A DNA stretch of 64,000 nucleotides from an uncultured Bacilli bacterium (GCA_910586195.1 CAJUHO010000002.1:26560-90559); one strand, 5' to 3'; shown: positions 54,501-62,555, numbered from the stretch's first letter. Notes: generated by a model from the sequence alone, not told the origin. Numbers and translations: made by a program.

Positions 54501-54960
54501 TGCCTCTTCTGGAAAGCAAACATCTAAAAAGGATTTGGCTAAAATAGCGCTTACTTATCCACATGTTTATGTGGCAACGATTTCTTTGGGTGCGAATCCT
54601 GTGCAGGCAGTAAAAGTATTACAAGAGGCCGAAAGTTACGACGGCCCATCTCTTGTCATTGCTTATGCTCCATGTATTGCACAAGGCATTATTAAAGGAA
54701 TGAAGAGTAGTCTTCAAGAAGAGAAAAATGCGACATCAAGTGGTTATTTTCCAATCTTTCATTATAATCCAGAAATAGATGAATTCAAGTTAGATAGTAA
54801 GGCTAATTTTGATAAGTATTTTGAATTTATTTCAGGGGAAGATCGTTATCGCTCTTTGCGTTCTATTACAAAGAATTATAAACGTTTATTAGAGGAAAAC
54901 AAGAAAAATGCTATGAATCGTTTTCAATATTATCAATCATTAGAAAAAAATAAGGAATAG
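51538..54960 (+). CDS. nifJ: Pyruvate:ferredoxin (flavodoxin) oxidoreductase
   Basis: A 1140-residue homodimeric-type enzyme that oxidises pyruvate to acetyl-CoA and CO2 and reduces ferredoxin or flavodoxin. Domains I-II: MDGNEAAAHVSYQFTEVAGI, YPITPASPMAE, FFDGFRTSHE. Ferredoxin domain (~675-760): CIQCNLCSLVCPHAV and CTGCSLCEEVCPG, two 4Fe-4S sites. Domain VI: CAGCGETAYLKLL, GCSSIYGASTPSTPY and the thiamine-diphosphate motif GDGWAYDIGYNG (~937). Slightly shorter than the usual ~1170-1190. Start at ATG 51538 or 51541 with AGAGGTGA upstream. Together with pflBA this gives two anaerobic routes from pyruvate to acetyl-CoA. Confidence 0.97.
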   Translation: MMKKIMDGNEAAAHVSYQFTEVAGIYPITPASPMAEFTGKWANEGRKNFFGTPVKVVEMQSEAGAAGMMHGSLQAGCLTTTYTASQGLLLMLPNFYKMAGEMLPGVIHVASRSLATHALSIFGDHQDVYAARTTGVAMLASSSVQQVMDLTAVAHLAAIKGSIPFVHFFDGFRTSHELSKIDVIDMDKVGGLIDEKALAEFRNKALNPQHPVTRGTAQNEDIYFQATEVRNKYYDALPDIVASYMSNINKITGRDYAPFNYYGSKNATKIIVAMGSVCETIKETIDYLKTKKQDIGLLEVHLYRPFSAKHFLKVIPKSVKKIAVLDRTKEAGSSGEPLYLDVVKTVKEAESKVEVVGGRYGLSSKNTTPAMIKGVYDFLDSKDVHTNFTVGIEDDVTNLSISYDKNFHLPKEYTEFLVYGYGSDGMVSACKDLMKITGTHTNAYVQGYFKYDSKKSGGITASHLRFGKKQIRSTYYVEEASVVVCTKDTYLKKLKMLDYIADKGIFLLNTSKSDTEVWQMLTAYDKKILQKKKIKFYIVDANRIALNNGLGSKISAVMETLIFKLGKIINFEFAVKQIKEAIHIRFSNKGGDLVGKNVKAIDEAVDALRIMKIPNVDCDITLDEKRTAFALIDAMEGDALPVSNFLAQPDGTFNPGLSRLEKRNISEVAPCFVPEACIQCNLCSLVCPHAVIRPFLLNQNEVMDAPENMRKSLLDANLKEGDYKFIISASLPDCTGCSLCEEVCPGKKGKKAIVMTEKSKLEQEGKNEEFQYLVNDVSEKDVPKSTVKGSQFATPKFEFSGACAGCGETAYLKLLTQLFGNRLMIANATGCSSIYGASTPSTPYSVPWANSLFEDNAEYGYGMKIADMQQKRRIITLIQDNLDKVKNSEKAIYKAYVKNINKDTADELEKIIDNTKIDELKSLKSFIQPRSVWMVGGDGWAYDIGYNGIDHVLANHDNVNILVLDTEVYSNTGGQASKSTRVGAVAKFASSGKQTSKKDLAKIALTYPHVYVATISLGANPVQAVKVLQEAESYDGPSLVIAYAPCIAQGIIKGMKSSLQEEKNATSSGYFPIFHYNPEIDEFKLDSKANFDKYFEFISGEDRYRSLRSITKNYKRLLEENKKNAMNRFQYYQSLEKNKE

Positions 54961-54993
54961 CGAAGATATTTTTTGCTAATTAGAAATTATTTC

Positions 54994-55048
54994 AAAGTGA
55001 TATGGTTTCCATTTCTATGAATAGAAAAGGGGAGTCATATCATTTTTT
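54994..55048 (+). terminator. Long terminator hairpin after nifJ
   Basis: AAAGTGATATG (54994-55004) pairs with CATATCATTTT (55036-55046, one G:U pair), with an inner stem TTTCTAT/ATAGAAA (55012-55027), followed by a T-run. Confidence 0.75.
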
Positions 55049-55065
55049 ATATATTATTTTTCTAT

Positions 55066-55091
55066 ATAAAAAGGCTATTGATGAATAGCCT
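55066..55091 (-). terminator. Terminator of the minus-strand gene 55112-56773
   Basis: On the minus strand AGGCTATT (55091-55084), loop CATC, AATAGCCT (55079-55072), then TTTT. Confidence 0.8.
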
Positions 55092-55111
55092 GAAATGATG
55101 GAGATAAACAT

Positions 55112-56773
55112 TTATTTTTGGTTGGGTAACAATTTTTTAACTTTTAATGGTTGTCCTTTTTCCTTCGATGATAATTCCAAAAAAGGTGTATTACTAACTG
55201 ATAGGATATTGTTGATATTATTTGTTTTTTTCAAGTCTATTTTTCCAGATTCATCAAGTGTAGTAGCTATTTCTAAAGTTCCTAATTCATCAGTAATAGT
55301 ATTTAAAAATTTACTTTCTCCATTATAGATAATTTGAATAAAACTTCCAATTGCATAGCATTTATGTTGAGTAGAATCTATTATTACTTCACCATCCTCT
55401 TTTTGAACAATTGTCCTACATTTATTTTTTCCATAATCATCTATAAAATGAGTATAAATGCAGATATACTTATTTATAATGATATAATCAAAGCTATCGT
55501 AAAAATAGTTCATATTAAACTTTTTATAATCAAAGTCGGGAATTATAATATTTAATGTTTCATCAAAAAAGTTCATTTTTTTGGTTGAAAGATTTACGCC
55601 ATAGCCATAAGGCAATGAGGAATGAAAATGAATATAGTCATAGTCAATATTTTTTATACTACCATTTTCAGTATTTAATAATTGTTTATGTTCATTCTTT
55701 CCATCTGATGTTCTAATAACAAACATGCACTCTTTATTGCTTTCGATACTTTTATAGGAATTAGCAGATACTTTTATAATTGGCTCAAAATCTGTATTAT
55801 AAAAGTGGTAATCAGTTATTTCTGAATTAATGTTATCCTGTCCTATATAGGTTTTGGGTGTCCAGTATGGATAACTTTCAATATGAAGATGTGAGATTGA
55901 TTTTCCTGTATTTAAGTTAATAAATAGATTTTTGCCTAATTGTTCTCCATTTATTGTATGTGGTAGGTAAAGTTTTAAGATATTTGAAATGACTTCATAA
56001 TCAATAATGGTATTTAATTTATCTATAAAAAATTCATTTATTAATTCCAGGTCGAGAGTATAAATTTTTATAACTCCTTTTTCCATTATAATTATCATTC
56101 CATTATGATATTTTGGTGGTGCAATAAAATTTTCATTTTGTTCAATGTTTTTTATGTCTAATGTGGAATCTTCATTAACTTTTGCAATACATAATTCATT
56201 TTTCTTTAAAATGATTAGATGATTGTTTTTTGATTCTATCCAACCATTAATATCTTTTAAAAGAATTATACCATCAGCATTTATTATACATCTTTTATGA
56301 TTATAAAAGTTTTTATCAGAGTCATTTTGTTCTCTAAATACATATAAATTATTTCCTAATGAGTTTTCAAATTTGTAATTATCTGGTGCAGGTAAATATT
56401 TTTTTGTTTCAATATCATAGATAGTATTGTTTCCACAACCAACTTCCATAATGATATTTAATGTTCTATTATCCTGCTTACTTATATGATAAGCATATTT
56501 ATCTTCAAATAATACTTCCATAGTTTTTAAGTCTACAAGACATATTGAGTAACTCTTCTTCATTACTGCACAAAATTTATCTCCCATATGAAATATATTT
56601 AGTAAATGATTATACTCAGAAACGTCATATGAATTTATACCATTAGTTAATATTTTTTGGTTTATATCTAGTGCTATAAATAAATAGTCATCTACTTTAT
56701 CTATATTGGTTATTTTTATATGTTTAATATTTAACTCTTTGTTGGAAATATTTTTTAATTTGTTATTTGACAT
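55112..56773 (-). CDS. Uncharacterised beta-rich protein, propeller-like
   Basis: A 553-residue soluble protein without a signal peptide or membrane helix. It is made of many short beta-type segments with recurring patterns such as IDKVDDYLFIALD, HMGDKFCAVMKK, LKTMEVLFEDKYAY, NNTIYDIETKKYLP and TIVQKEDGEVIID, resembling blades of WD/PQQ- or WG-like beta-propellers. No repeat is regular enough to count. The start at ATG 56773 has GGTGAT seven bases upstream; a TTG four codons earlier has no proper site. Codon use resembles the unknown genes at 1-2781 (very AT-rich). It has its own terminator. Function unknown. Confidence 0.7.
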   Translation of the reverse strand: MSNNKLKNISNKELNIKHIKITNIDKVDDYLFIALDINQKILTNGINSYDVSEYNHLLNIFHMGDKFCAVMKKSYSICLVDLKTMEVLFEDKYAYHISKQDNRTLNIIMEVGCGNNTIYDIETKKYLPAPDNYKFENSLGNNLYVFREQNDSDKNFYNHKRCIINADGIILLKDINGWIESKNNHLIILKKNELCIAKVNEDSTLDIKNIEQNENFIAPPKYHNGMIIIMEKGVIKIYTLDLELINEFFIDKLNTIIDYEVISNILKLYLPHTINGEQLGKNLFINLNTGKSISHLHIESYPYWTPKTYIGQDNINSEITDYHFYNTDFEPIIKVSANSYKSIESNKECMFVIRTSDGKNEHKQLLNTENGSIKNIDYDYIHFHSSLPYGYGVNLSTKKMNFFDETLNIIIPDFDYKKFNMNYFYDSFDYIIINKYICIYTHFIDDYGKNKCRTIVQKEDGEVIIDSTQHKCYAIGSFIQIIYNGESKFLNTITDELGTLEIATTLDESGKIDLKKTNNINNILSVSNTPFLELSSKEKGQPLKVKKLLPNQK

Positions 56774-56852
56774 AGTATCACCCAAGGTTATTATACATTA
56801 TAATTATTCACCTTGATATTAAATTTCATTGGTAAGGTAGTAGGAATGTTTA

Positions 56853-57371
56853 TTAATTAGAACTTTTTTTAACTATTTTACCAGGAATTCCAACGACAGT
56901 TACGCCATCTGGAACATCTTCAAGAATTATGGCATTAGCACCAATCTTTACATGATTACCGATTGTAATGTTACCAAGTATTTTAGCACCACTACCAATA
57001 ATTACGTGATTGCCGATTGTAGGATGTCGTTTTTTTGTAGTTTCTTTTCCAGTAGCTCCTAAAGTAACGTCGTGATAGATAAGTACATCATTTCCAATTG
57101 TTACTGTCTCACCAATTATGACTCCAATTCCATGATCTATAAATAGACCTTTTCCAATAACAGCAGCAGGATGAATTTCGATTCCAGTTTTTCTTTTTGC
57201 TCTTTCACAAAAATATCTAGCGAGAAAGTATCTTTTTTTAACATAAAGATAATGGGATATCTTATGATAAAGTAGTGCTTTAAAGGATGGATATAGTAAA
57301 ACCTCTAAGTTACTTTTTATAGAGGGATCCTTTTCTTTAATTAATTTTATTTGTTCTTTTATATATTTCAT
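56853..57371 (-). CDS. cysE: Serine O-acetyltransferase, short form
   Basis: A 172-residue left-handed beta-helix acetyltransferase making O-acetyl-L-serine for cysteine synthesis. Short N-terminal helices, then hexapeptide repeats: [25 protein letters not shown] (catalytic His/Asp region DHG), [32 protein letters not shown] and [15 protein letters not shown]. Much shorter than the E. coli enzyme because the N-terminal domain is reduced, as in many Firmicutes. GAAAGGAGTAG precedes the ATG. It is divergent from uppS; no other cysteine gene is nearby. Confidence 0.92.
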   Translation of the reverse strand: MKYIKEQIKLIKEKDPSIKSNLEVLLYPSFKALLYHKISHYLYVKKRYFLARYFCERAKRKTGIEIHPAAVIGKGLFIDHGIGVIIGETVTIGNDVLIYHDVTLGATGKETTKKRHPTIGNHVIIGSGAKILGNITIGNHVKIGANAIILEDVPDGVTVVGIPGKIVKKSSN

Positions 57372-57466
57372 AATCTACTCCTTTCTTTTTGTTTATTATA
57401 TGAAAGTAGCAGAAATTAACGGATAATATACGTCTATAAAATATGAAATTTTTAATTTTTACAGGG

Positions 57467-57494
57467 AAATGTTTATTATTTTAAATAAACATTT
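57467..57494. repeat. 11-bp inverted repeat between cysE and uppS
   Basis: AAATGTTTATT (57467-57477), loop ATTTTA, AATAAACATTT (57484-57494). It lies in the divergent promoter region, 52 bases before uppS. It could be an operator or a terminator-like hairpin; no regulator is assigned. Confidence 0.5.
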
Positions 57495-57545
57495 TATCAT
57501 ATTGTATTTTATGATATTCTTGTATTAGTAAAGGAGGGATATTTT

Positions 57546-58256
57546 ATGGATTATGATCAGTTGCAGTTGCCAAATCATTTAGGAATTATTATGGATGGAA
57601 ATGGTAGATGGGCAACAGAGAGAGGACTTCCACGAAGTGCGGGACATAAAGCGGGTGCGGATAATTTAAAAAAACTACTTTTCTATATTTATGAAAAAGG
57701 AGTTTCCTATGTTAGTCTTTATGCATTCTCTACTGAAAATTTTAAAAGGGACGCAAAAGAGGTATCGTTTTTAATGGATCTATTTGTGAAATTATTTCAT
57801 AAAGAATTAGATGTCTTATTGGAACTTGGAGTTAAGGTTGTATTTTCGGGAAGACGTGAGAATTTACCAGATAATGTTTTTAAAGCAATGCAAGAGTTGG
57901 CTTTAAAAACGAAAGATGCTAATAAGAGTACTTTAAACATTTGTATAAATTATGGTGGACAATATGAGATTTTGGATATGACAAAAAAGATTACAGAACT
58001 TGTATTATCCAAAAAACTTTCAGTTGAAGATATTGATAAAAAGGTTATAGAAGAAAATCTTTATCAAAATTTGCCACCACTTGATTTTATTATTCGTACA
58101 AGTGGTGAAATGAGAAGTAGTAATTTTATGATTTATCAGGCATCTTATGCGGAGTACTATTTTCCTTCTACTTATTTTCCTGATTTTAATGAACAAGAGT
58201 TTGATAAGGCGATAGTTGAATTTAACAATAGAAAAAGAAGATTTGGTGGAAACTAA
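57546..58256 (+). CDS. uppS: Isoprenyl (undecaprenyl) diphosphate synthase
   Basis: A 236-residue cis-prenyltransferase making undecaprenyl diphosphate, the lipid carrier for peptidoglycan and the glycans encoded in this window. The conserved blocks are HLGIIMDGNGRWA (catalytic D17), HKAGADNLKK, YVSLYAFSTENFKR, NICINYGGQYEI and the C-terminal DFIIRTSGEMRSSNF with YAEYYFPSTYFPDF. Usual length. AAAGGAGG lies upstream. No cdsA gene follows, unlike many bacteria; the gene ends in its own terminator. Confidence 0.97.
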   Translation: MDYDQLQLPNHLGIIMDGNGRWATERGLPRSAGHKAGADNLKKLLFYIYEKGVSYVSLYAFSTENFKRDAKEVSFLMDLFVKLFHKELDVLLELGVKVVFSGRRENLPDNVFKAMQELALKTKDANKSTLNICINYGGQYEILDMTKKITELVLSKKLSVEDIDKKVIEENLYQNLPPLDFIIRTSGEMRSSNFMIYQASYAEYYFPSTYFPDFNEQEFDKAIVEFNNRKRRFGGN

Positions 58257-58268
58257 ATCTTCTTTTTC
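58231..58268 (+). terminator. Terminator overlapping the uppS 3' end
   Basis: GAAAAAGAAGATTT (58231-58244) pairs with AAATCTTCTTTTTC (58255-58268), a 14-bp stem whose left arm is coding sequence; its T-rich right arm forms the tail. Confidence 0.75.
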
Positions 58269-58271
58269 AAC

Positions 58272-58370
58272 AAAAAAGAGACTGCACCCCCTGAGGGCAG
58301 TCTCAAAAAAGAATAAAAAGGGGTTGGCTAGTGTGATACTAGCGACCAATTCGCCTAATCCGAATTGGTG
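58272..58370 (-). ncRNA. Predicted ~99-nt small RNA 1 (C-rich linker)
   Basis: Minus-strand RNA from ~58370 to the T-run at 58277-58272. The order of elements is stem-loop ACCAATTCG/CGAATTGGT (58369-58361 with 58353-58345), stem-loop GCTAGT/ACTAGC (58343-58338 with 58332-58327), linker CAACCCC plus a U-rich stretch, then terminator GAGACTGC/GCAGTCTC (58304-58297 with 58285-58278) and six T. The terminator loop carries TCAGGGGGT. There is no ORF of note. It is convergent with uppS. C-rich unpaired motifs are typical of Firmicute small RNAs that bind Shine-Dalgarno regions. Family unknown to me. Confidence 0.65.
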
Positions 58371-58376
58371 ATTACT

Positions 58377-58405
58377 ATAATAACCGCTTCATCATCATTT
58401 GTCAA
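58377..58405 (-). promoter_or_regulatory. Sigma-A promoter of small RNA 1
   Basis: Read on the minus strand: TTGACA (58405-58400), 17-bp spacer, TATTAT (58382-58377). The predicted start (~58370) lies one base before the first stem. Confidence 0.75.
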
Positions 58406-58547
58406 CAAAAAAACACAAAAAATTCAAATTTTTTCTTCTTTCTTTTTTTATATGATAAAGTTTGGGGAATCTTACGAAAAATACAGTTTATTTTATTTAA
58501 AAATATTGGAAATTATGCTATAATAAACGCGGTAAGGAAGTGGTAGT

Positions 58548-60545
58548 ATGGCTGAGATAAAAGATGTAAAAGGTATAGGACCTAAATCTCTTTCTTTATT
58601 AAATAAAATTAATATTTATACAATAGAAGATTTAGTTACTCATTATCCGTTTCGATATGATATTTTAAAGCGAGATTCATTGCAGGAAGTAGAAGATGAA
58701 GATCATATTATTATAGATGGCAAAGTGGAAAGTGTTCCTATTTTAATGAGATTTAAAGCGGGGCTTAATAAAATGAATTTTCGTTTTGTGACGCCAAGTG
58801 GTGTGGTAGGTGTTTCTATCTTTAATCGGGCATTTTTAAAAAGTCAGTTGCAGGTTGGAACTGGTATTACTGTAATTGGTAAGTATGATAAAAAAAAGAA
58901 TGTAATAACGGCATCTGAGATTAAAATGGGAATTCTTTCGAATAAAGAGAGAATTGAGCCAGTCTATCATTGTACTAATGGACTTAGTAATAAAAATTTA
59001 AGTACTTATATTAATATGGCTATTTTAATGTATGGCCGTGAAATTGTAGATTATATTCCCAATCTTTATATGGAGAAGTATGGTTTTGTGAATAAAAGAA
59101 CGGCATTAAATATAGTTCATAATCCTCCTAGTATGGAGAAGTTGGATGAGGCGATTAATAGGTTAAAGTATGAAGAGTTATTTGCTTTTATGTTTAAAAT
59201 AAATTATTTAAGGCGTCAAAATAAGGTGAATAATAAGGGATTGAGTCATAATATTCCCCATGATAAAATTCAAAGATTTATAGAAAATCTTCCTTTTGAA
59301 TTAACAGGAGATCAAAAAAAGGCAACGGAAGAGATTATTCTAGATTTGGAAGCGAGTCATCGAATGAATCGTCTTTTACAAGGAGATGTGGGGAGCGGAA
59401 AGACAATAGTTTCTTTTATTGCTATGTATGCTAATGTTTTATCCGGATATCAGTCAGCTTTAATGGCACCAACTGAAATTTTAGCAACGCAACATTATCA
59501 TAATTTGAAAGAATTGTTAAAAGACTCCTCTTTACGTCTAGAACTTTTGACGGGTTCTACTCCAAAGAAGGAGAAACAGCAAATTTATGAAGATTTAAAA
59601 AATGGTACTATTGATTTTATCATAGGAACACATGCTTTAATTCAAGATGAAGTAGAATATTATAATTTAGGATTGGTAATTACTGACGAGCAACATCGAT
59701 TTGGTGTAAATCAACGAACTAATTTGCAAAATAAGGGGTATATGCCAGATATTTTGTATATGAGTGCAACTCCCATTCCTAGAACGTATGCATTAACAAT
59801 TTATGGTGATATGGATGTGACTATTATTAAGGAGCGTCCAAAGGGAAGAAAACCGATTACTACTTGTATTAAAACAAATGATGAAATTAAAGATGTTTTA
59901 TCTATGATGTATGAGGAATTAAAACAGAATCATCAAATTTATGTTATTGCGCCATTGATTGAGGATAATGAAAATTCAGGTGACCTAAAGTCTGTTTGTC
60001 ATTTAAAAGATCAGATGCTACTTGCATTTAAGGACAAATATAATATTGATATTATTCATGGGAAAATGGCAACAGCGGCAAAAGATTTAATTATGCAAGA
60101 ATTTTTACAAAATAAGATACAAATATTAATTTCTACTACGGTAATTGAAGTAGGTGTCGATGTACCAAATGCAACTACTATGGTTATTTTTGATGCTAAC
60201 CGTTTCGGTCTTTCTACTCTTCATCAGTTACGTGGAAGGGTAGGCAGAGGAAGTGCTAAATCGCAATGTATTTTAGTAAGCGATAGTGATACGAAAAGAT
60301 TGAAGATAATGGAAAGTATTCAAGATGGTTTTGTCATTAGTGAGGAAGATTTTAAATTGCGTGGCCATGGCGATTTATTTGGGACTAAGCAAAGTGGTGA
60401 TATGACATTTCGAATGGCGAATTTGAGGCAAGATTATAAAATTTTGTTACAAGCAAAAAAAGATTCGGAAGAATATTTGAATGATGAAGAGTCTAATAGT
60501 TCAGAGTTAAAACAAAGTTTAATTTCTGGTGTATTAATGAATTAG
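58548..60545 (+). CDS. recG: ATP-dependent DNA helicase RecG
   Basis: A 665-residue superfamily-2 helicase that remodels stalled replication forks and recombination intermediates. The N-terminal wedge/OB domain begins DVKGIGPKSLSLLNKINI. Helicase motifs: LTGDQKKA, Walker A LLQGDVGSGKTIVS (~278-290), APTEILATQH, motif II DEQHRFGV (~379), SATPIPRTYAL, TTVIEVGVDVPNAT and GRVGRGSAKSQC, then the C-terminal DFKLRGHGDLFGTKQSG. Length close to the usual ~680. TATAAT at 58519 may be its -10. Flanked on both sides by predicted small RNAs. Confidence 0.97.
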   Translation: MAEIKDVKGIGPKSLSLLNKINIYTIEDLVTHYPFRYDILKRDSLQEVEDEDHIIIDGKVESVPILMRFKAGLNKMNFRFVTPSGVVGVSIFNRAFLKSQLQVGTGITVIGKYDKKKNVITASEIKMGILSNKERIEPVYHCTNGLSNKNLSTYINMAILMYGREIVDYIPNLYMEKYGFVNKRTALNIVHNPPSMEKLDEAINRLKYEELFAFMFKINYLRRQNKVNNKGLSHNIPHDKIQRFIENLPFELTGDQKKATEEIILDLEASHRMNRLLQGDVGSGKTIVSFIAMYANVLSGYQSALMAPTEILATQHYHNLKELLKDSSLRLELLTGSTPKKEKQQIYEDLKNGTIDFIIGTHALIQDEVEYYNLGLVITDEQHRFGVNQRTNLQNKGYMPDILYMSATPIPRTYALTIYGDMDVTIIKERPKGRKPITTCIKTNDEIKDVLSMMYEELKQNHQIYVIAPLIEDNENSGDLKSVCHLKDQMLLAFKDKYNIDIIHGKMATAAKDLIMQEFLQNKIQILISTTVIEVGVDVPNATTMVIFDANRFGLSTLHQLRGRVGRGSAKSQCILVSDSDTKRLKIMESIQDGFVISEEDFKLRGHGDLFGTKQSGDMTFRMANLRQDYKILLQAKKDSEEYLNDEESNSSELKQSLISGVLMN

Positions 60546-60599
60546 AATATTATTTTTGTATGTTAATTGTCAAATTTAAAAAAAGTTTTGATTAGTGGA

Positions 60600-60628
60600 T
60601 TGACTTTTTTCAAAATATATCTTATGAT
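60600..60628 (+). promoter_or_regulatory. Sigma-A promoter of small RNA 2
   Basis: TTGACT (60600-60605), 17-bp spacer, TATGAT (60623-60628). The predicted start at G60635 is the first base of the first stem. Confidence 0.75.
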
Positions 60629-60634
60629 TAAGAT

Positions 60635-60732
60635 GCGTGATGTATGTCACGCCGATATCTCTCACGAACTAAAGTGTGAGAGTATATTCAACCGAACCCC
60701 CTGAAGAGTCAGCGAAAGCTGGCTCAATTTTT
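60635..60732 (+). ncRNA. Predicted ~98-nt small RNA 2 (C-rich linker)
   Basis: Order of elements: stem-loop GCGTGA/TCACGC (60635-60640 with 60647-60652), stem-loop CTCTCAC/GTGAGAG (60659-60665 with 60676-60682), linker TTCAACCGAACCCCCTGAA (60687-60705), terminator GAGTCAGC-GAAA-GCTGGCTC (60706-60725) with AA and TTTTT. No ORF of note. It is the same size and layout as small RNA 1 at 58272-58370, and ACCCCCTGA (60696-60704) is complementary to the terminator loop of that RNA. It lies between recG and the symporter gene. Probable regulatory RNA; targets unknown. Confidence 0.7.
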
Positions 60733-60835
60733 GTTTTTAACGATAAAAAATTATATTAAATTTAATAAATTCTATTTTTAATATAATCCAACAAGAAAAG
60801 ACAATTATATGCAATAAAATGTATTTGGTGATACT

Positions 60836-62155
60836 ATGTTAGATAATATAAATAATTTTATATGGTTAATTGCAAGTGCTTTGATTATTTTTTCGGGTCT
60901 ATATTTTTCTTTTTCTTTAAGGGGAGTACAATTTAGATTAGGGAAAATGTACAAAAGTTTGTTTAGTGATAAAAATTCTAAAGGTATTAAACCATATCAA
61001 ACTTTAATGATGGTTTTAGCAGGACGTATTGGGGTAGGTAGTATTGCGGGTGTAGCACTTGCAATACATTTAGGCGGTTTGGGAGCTATATTTTGGATGT
61101 GGGTGACTGCTTTCATTGGTGCATCTAATAGTTTTGTGGAAACTGTTCTGGGAATTATTTATAAAGAGAAAGATGAGAATCATATTTATAAGGGTGGACC
61201 TAGTTATTATATGAAAAAGGGATTAAATAATAAGTTTCTAGGTGGTCTTTATGCAATTATTGTTATTTTTAGTTATGTTGGTGGTTTTTTGAGTATTCAG
61301 TCTAATACAATCACGAAATCAATAAATGAAATAGTAACAGTTCCTCCAGCTGTAGTAGGAATTATAATTTCCGTTACAACATCATTTATAATATTTGGTG
61401 GGATTAAAAGGATTGCAAATGTTGCTGGTAAAATAGTACCATTTATGACAGTCGGATATGTATCAATTGCAGTATATATATGTATTACGAATATTGGCAC
61501 GATTCCTTTTATACTTGAAAGTATAGTTCAAGAAGCATTCCATTTTCAATCGTTTACAGGAGGAGTTTTAGGTACTATAATAATAGGGATACAAAGAGGA
61601 ATATTTTCTAATGAGGCAGGACTTGGAACAGGTGCTATTGCATCGTCTTCTGTAGAAACTAAAGATTCTCTCTCACAAGGATATCTTCAAATGATTGGAG
61701 TCTATATTACAACTTTATTAATATGTACATCAACTGCTATAATAATATTAACTTCACCATACAAAAGTTTAGTATTAACAGATGTAAATGGAATAGAAAT
61801 TACACAATTTGCTTTTTCGTATCATTTAAATGATATAGGTAATTATTTAGTTTTTCTATCCATTATATTATTTTCTTTTTCAACCATATTAACAGGTTAT
61901 TATGATGGAGAGTCATCTTTAAAATATTTTTTTACGAATATACCGAAAAGGTATCTTCTATATTTAAAATGTTCAACAGTAATGATACTATTTTTGGGAT
62001 GCATGATTTCTTCTACAACATTATGGGCTTTTGTCGATATATTGGTTGCATTTGAGGCGATTATCAATATATATGCCATATTCTCCCTTAGAAAAGATGT
62101 AGAAAGTAGAATGAATTCGAGTAAAAAGTTAGCTTCCAAAAAATACAATGTGTAG
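60836..62155 (+). CDS. Alanine/glycine:cation symporter (AGCS family)
   Basis: A 439-residue polytopic transporter (~11 helices) coupling Na+ or H+ to uptake of alanine or glycine. The family signatures are RFRLGKM-like start YFSFSLRGVQFRLGKM, AGRIGVGSIAGVALAIHLGG, FWMWVTAFIGASNSFVE, GGPSYYMKKG and QRGIFSNEAGLGTGAIASSS. Length is near the usual ~450. GGTGATACT precedes the ATG. It sits between small RNA 2 and the serS leader, with no clear partner gene. Confidence 0.93.
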   Translation: MLDNINNFIWLIASALIIFSGLYFSFSLRGVQFRLGKMYKSLFSDKNSKGIKPYQTLMMVLAGRIGVGSIAGVALAIHLGGLGAIFWMWVTAFIGASNSFVETVLGIIYKEKDENHIYKGGPSYYMKKGLNNKFLGGLYAIIVIFSYVGGFLSIQSNTITKSINEIVTVPPAVVGIIISVTTSFIIFGGIKRIANVAGKIVPFMTVGYVSIAVYICITNIGTIPFILESIVQEAFHFQSFTGGVLGTIIIGIQRGIFSNEAGLGTGAIASSSVETKDSLSQGYLQMIGVYITTLLICTSTAIIILTSPYKSLVLTDVNGIEITQFAFSYHLNDIGNYLVFLSIILFSFSTILTGYYDGESSLKYFFTNIPKRYLLYLKCSTVMILFLGCMISSTTLWAFVDILVAFEAIINIYAIFSLRKDVESRMNSSKKLASKKYNV

Positions 62156-62336
62156 TTAATATATTTTCATTTAGACAAAATTCACCCATTGGATGTAATT
62201 CCTTAATCTTATTTTGAGATGTTTCACCTCTATTGTAACACCATATAGGATGGGTATGAAATAGTTTGGGAGTATATAAAGCTTCAACTGGGCATAGAAT
62301 TCAATCTGGATTTTGTTAATTCTTTTTTAAATGAGC

Positions 62337-62365
62337 TTGTAAAATTAAAGTTTTTTGTTTATAAT
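62337..62365 (+). promoter_or_regulatory. Promoter of the serS T-box transcript
   Basis: TTGTAA (62337-62342), 17-bp spacer, TATAAT (62360-62365); predicted start ~62372. Upstream, 62156-62336 holds no gene or clear signal. Confidence 0.55.
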
Positions 62366-62371
62366 AATAAC

Positions 62372-62555
62372 AAATCATTGATTAGAGATTATAATAAGTT
62401 TTGCTTTTTTTAGAGATATCGTGGATGGTGAAAACGATAATTAGCCCTTATTTATCTACTCTATAGATGAAGTTATACTTCCGGTAATGCCGTTATCAAA
62501 TTAAGAAAAAAAAGGATGGTACCGCGAATTTTCGCTCCTTGTACACATCCTTTTT
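62372..62555 (+). promoter_or_regulatory. T-box riboswitch leader of serS
   Basis: The T-box core AAGGATGGTACCGCG (62512-62526) matches the consensus that pairs with the uncharged tRNA acceptor end. It overlaps the 5' arm of a terminator: AAAAGGATG (to 62517) pairs with CATCCTTTTT (62546-62555). Stem I features such as GTGGATGGTGAAAACGAT are upstream. A serine specifier codon could be the TCT within TATCTACTCTATAG (~62452-62465), but I could not fold this confidently. Low charged tRNA-Ser would favour antitermination and serS expression. Confidence 0.88.

Noticed and set aside
58330..58368. Short plus-strand ORF opposite small RNA 1, considered as a type I toxin
   Set aside because: It would encode only ~12 polar residues without a hydrophobic segment or ribosome site.
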